24,637 bases of DNA from CAYZUC01 sp964481705 (GTDB lineage Bacteria > Bacillota > Clostridia > Lachnospirales > Lachnospiraceae). The DNA is taken from NCBI GenBank assembly GCA_964481705.1, contig CAYZUC010000039.1:1-24637 (forward strand). The letters run 5' to 3'. How positions within the stretch are numbered: position 1 is the first letter of the stretch; each line of letters begins with the position of its first letter. Under the pieces are notes generated by a model. The model was not told the DNA's origin and made no database searches. It saw only the letters and a list, made by a program, of their open reading frames with translations. A program made the position numbers and the translations under genes. Shown here piece after piece: positions 24,527 through 24,637 of this stretch.

Positions 24527-24637
24527 AGGGATAGGCAAGGAGGTTCTTATCACGAATTTCTTTGTCGTACTATATATGAAGTTTTTTTCTACTTTCAAAG
24601 GATGTGTGCTTTCGTATTCGCAACCGATAAACCTTTT
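24500..24637 (-). other. Open frame entering from the right edge; sequence otherwise unassigned
   Basis: A minus-strand frame stays open for 45 codons from the edge and stops at 24500-24502 inside the repeat (last residues MVKNET). I do not recognise it, and this length can occur by chance. It may be the end of a leftward gene whose original stop was replaced by the repeat. Nothing else is seen in 24527-24637. Confidence 0.2.

Noticed and set aside
24576..24637. Plus-strand frame from ATG 24576 running off the right edge, as a possible transposase for the repeat
   Set aside because: Only about 20 codons, no ribosome site at a suitable distance, and no resemblance to a transposase start.

Overview
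The window looks like a chromosomal piece of a low-GC Clostridia genome, most likely a Lachnospiraceae gut or rumen anaerobe. This is inferred from gene families and codon use; there is no rRNA. Supporting evidence: a glycyl-radical activase (PflA), a 2[4Fe-4S] clostridial ferredoxin, the Firmicutes gene order gdpP-rplI-dnaB, a T-box-controlled trpB2, and a short pilus operon built around a PilC-type protein with DUF4860-like and pilin-like partners. I saw no tRNA, rRNA, CRISPR array or transposase gene.

Layout. Bases 1-2383 (minus) hold most of a secreted leucine-rich-repeat/Big_2 surface protein. It runs off the left edge and carries a frameshift in its signal peptide. A divergent small Cro/C1-type regulator follows (2492-2710). 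Bases 2719-5004 form a repeat-rich accessory patch: a decayed fragment of a lipoprotein gene, a 312-bp near-perfect palindromic element, the intact lipoprotein gene (RsiV/DUF3298-like), and a second copy of the element. Two truncated ends of the same element lie at 24436-24526.

From 5093 come pflA and a ferredoxin (plus), closed by a bidirectional terminator. Then, on the minus strand: a DUF3795 Cys-rich protein, a PNPOx-fold flavoprotein, dnaB, rplI, gdpP and a YdjC/ChbG-family deacetylase. A small two-segment membrane protein with a strong terminator follows.

Bases 12323-18029 (plus) are the most interesting block. A promoter and a possible 19-residue leader peptide precede eight tightly packed genes, several overlapping: a membrane-anchored degenerate GGDEF protein, a sigma-70-family factor, a one-TM probable anti-sigma factor, a transglutaminase-like lipoprotein, a PilC/GspF platform protein and four small membrane proteins resembling minor pilins. 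No pilus ATPase or prepilin peptidase is present, so the block looks like a specialised envelope or pilus module with its own sigma switch, borrowing core machinery encoded elsewhere.

The right part holds an AMP-forming acyl-CoA ligase, a DUF421 (YetF-like) membrane protein whose start codon sits in an inverted repeat, a large GT-C-like membrane protein, and trpB2. The last two are transcribed leftward from one promoter through a T-box leader, so the membrane protein is probably under the same amino-acid control as trpB2.
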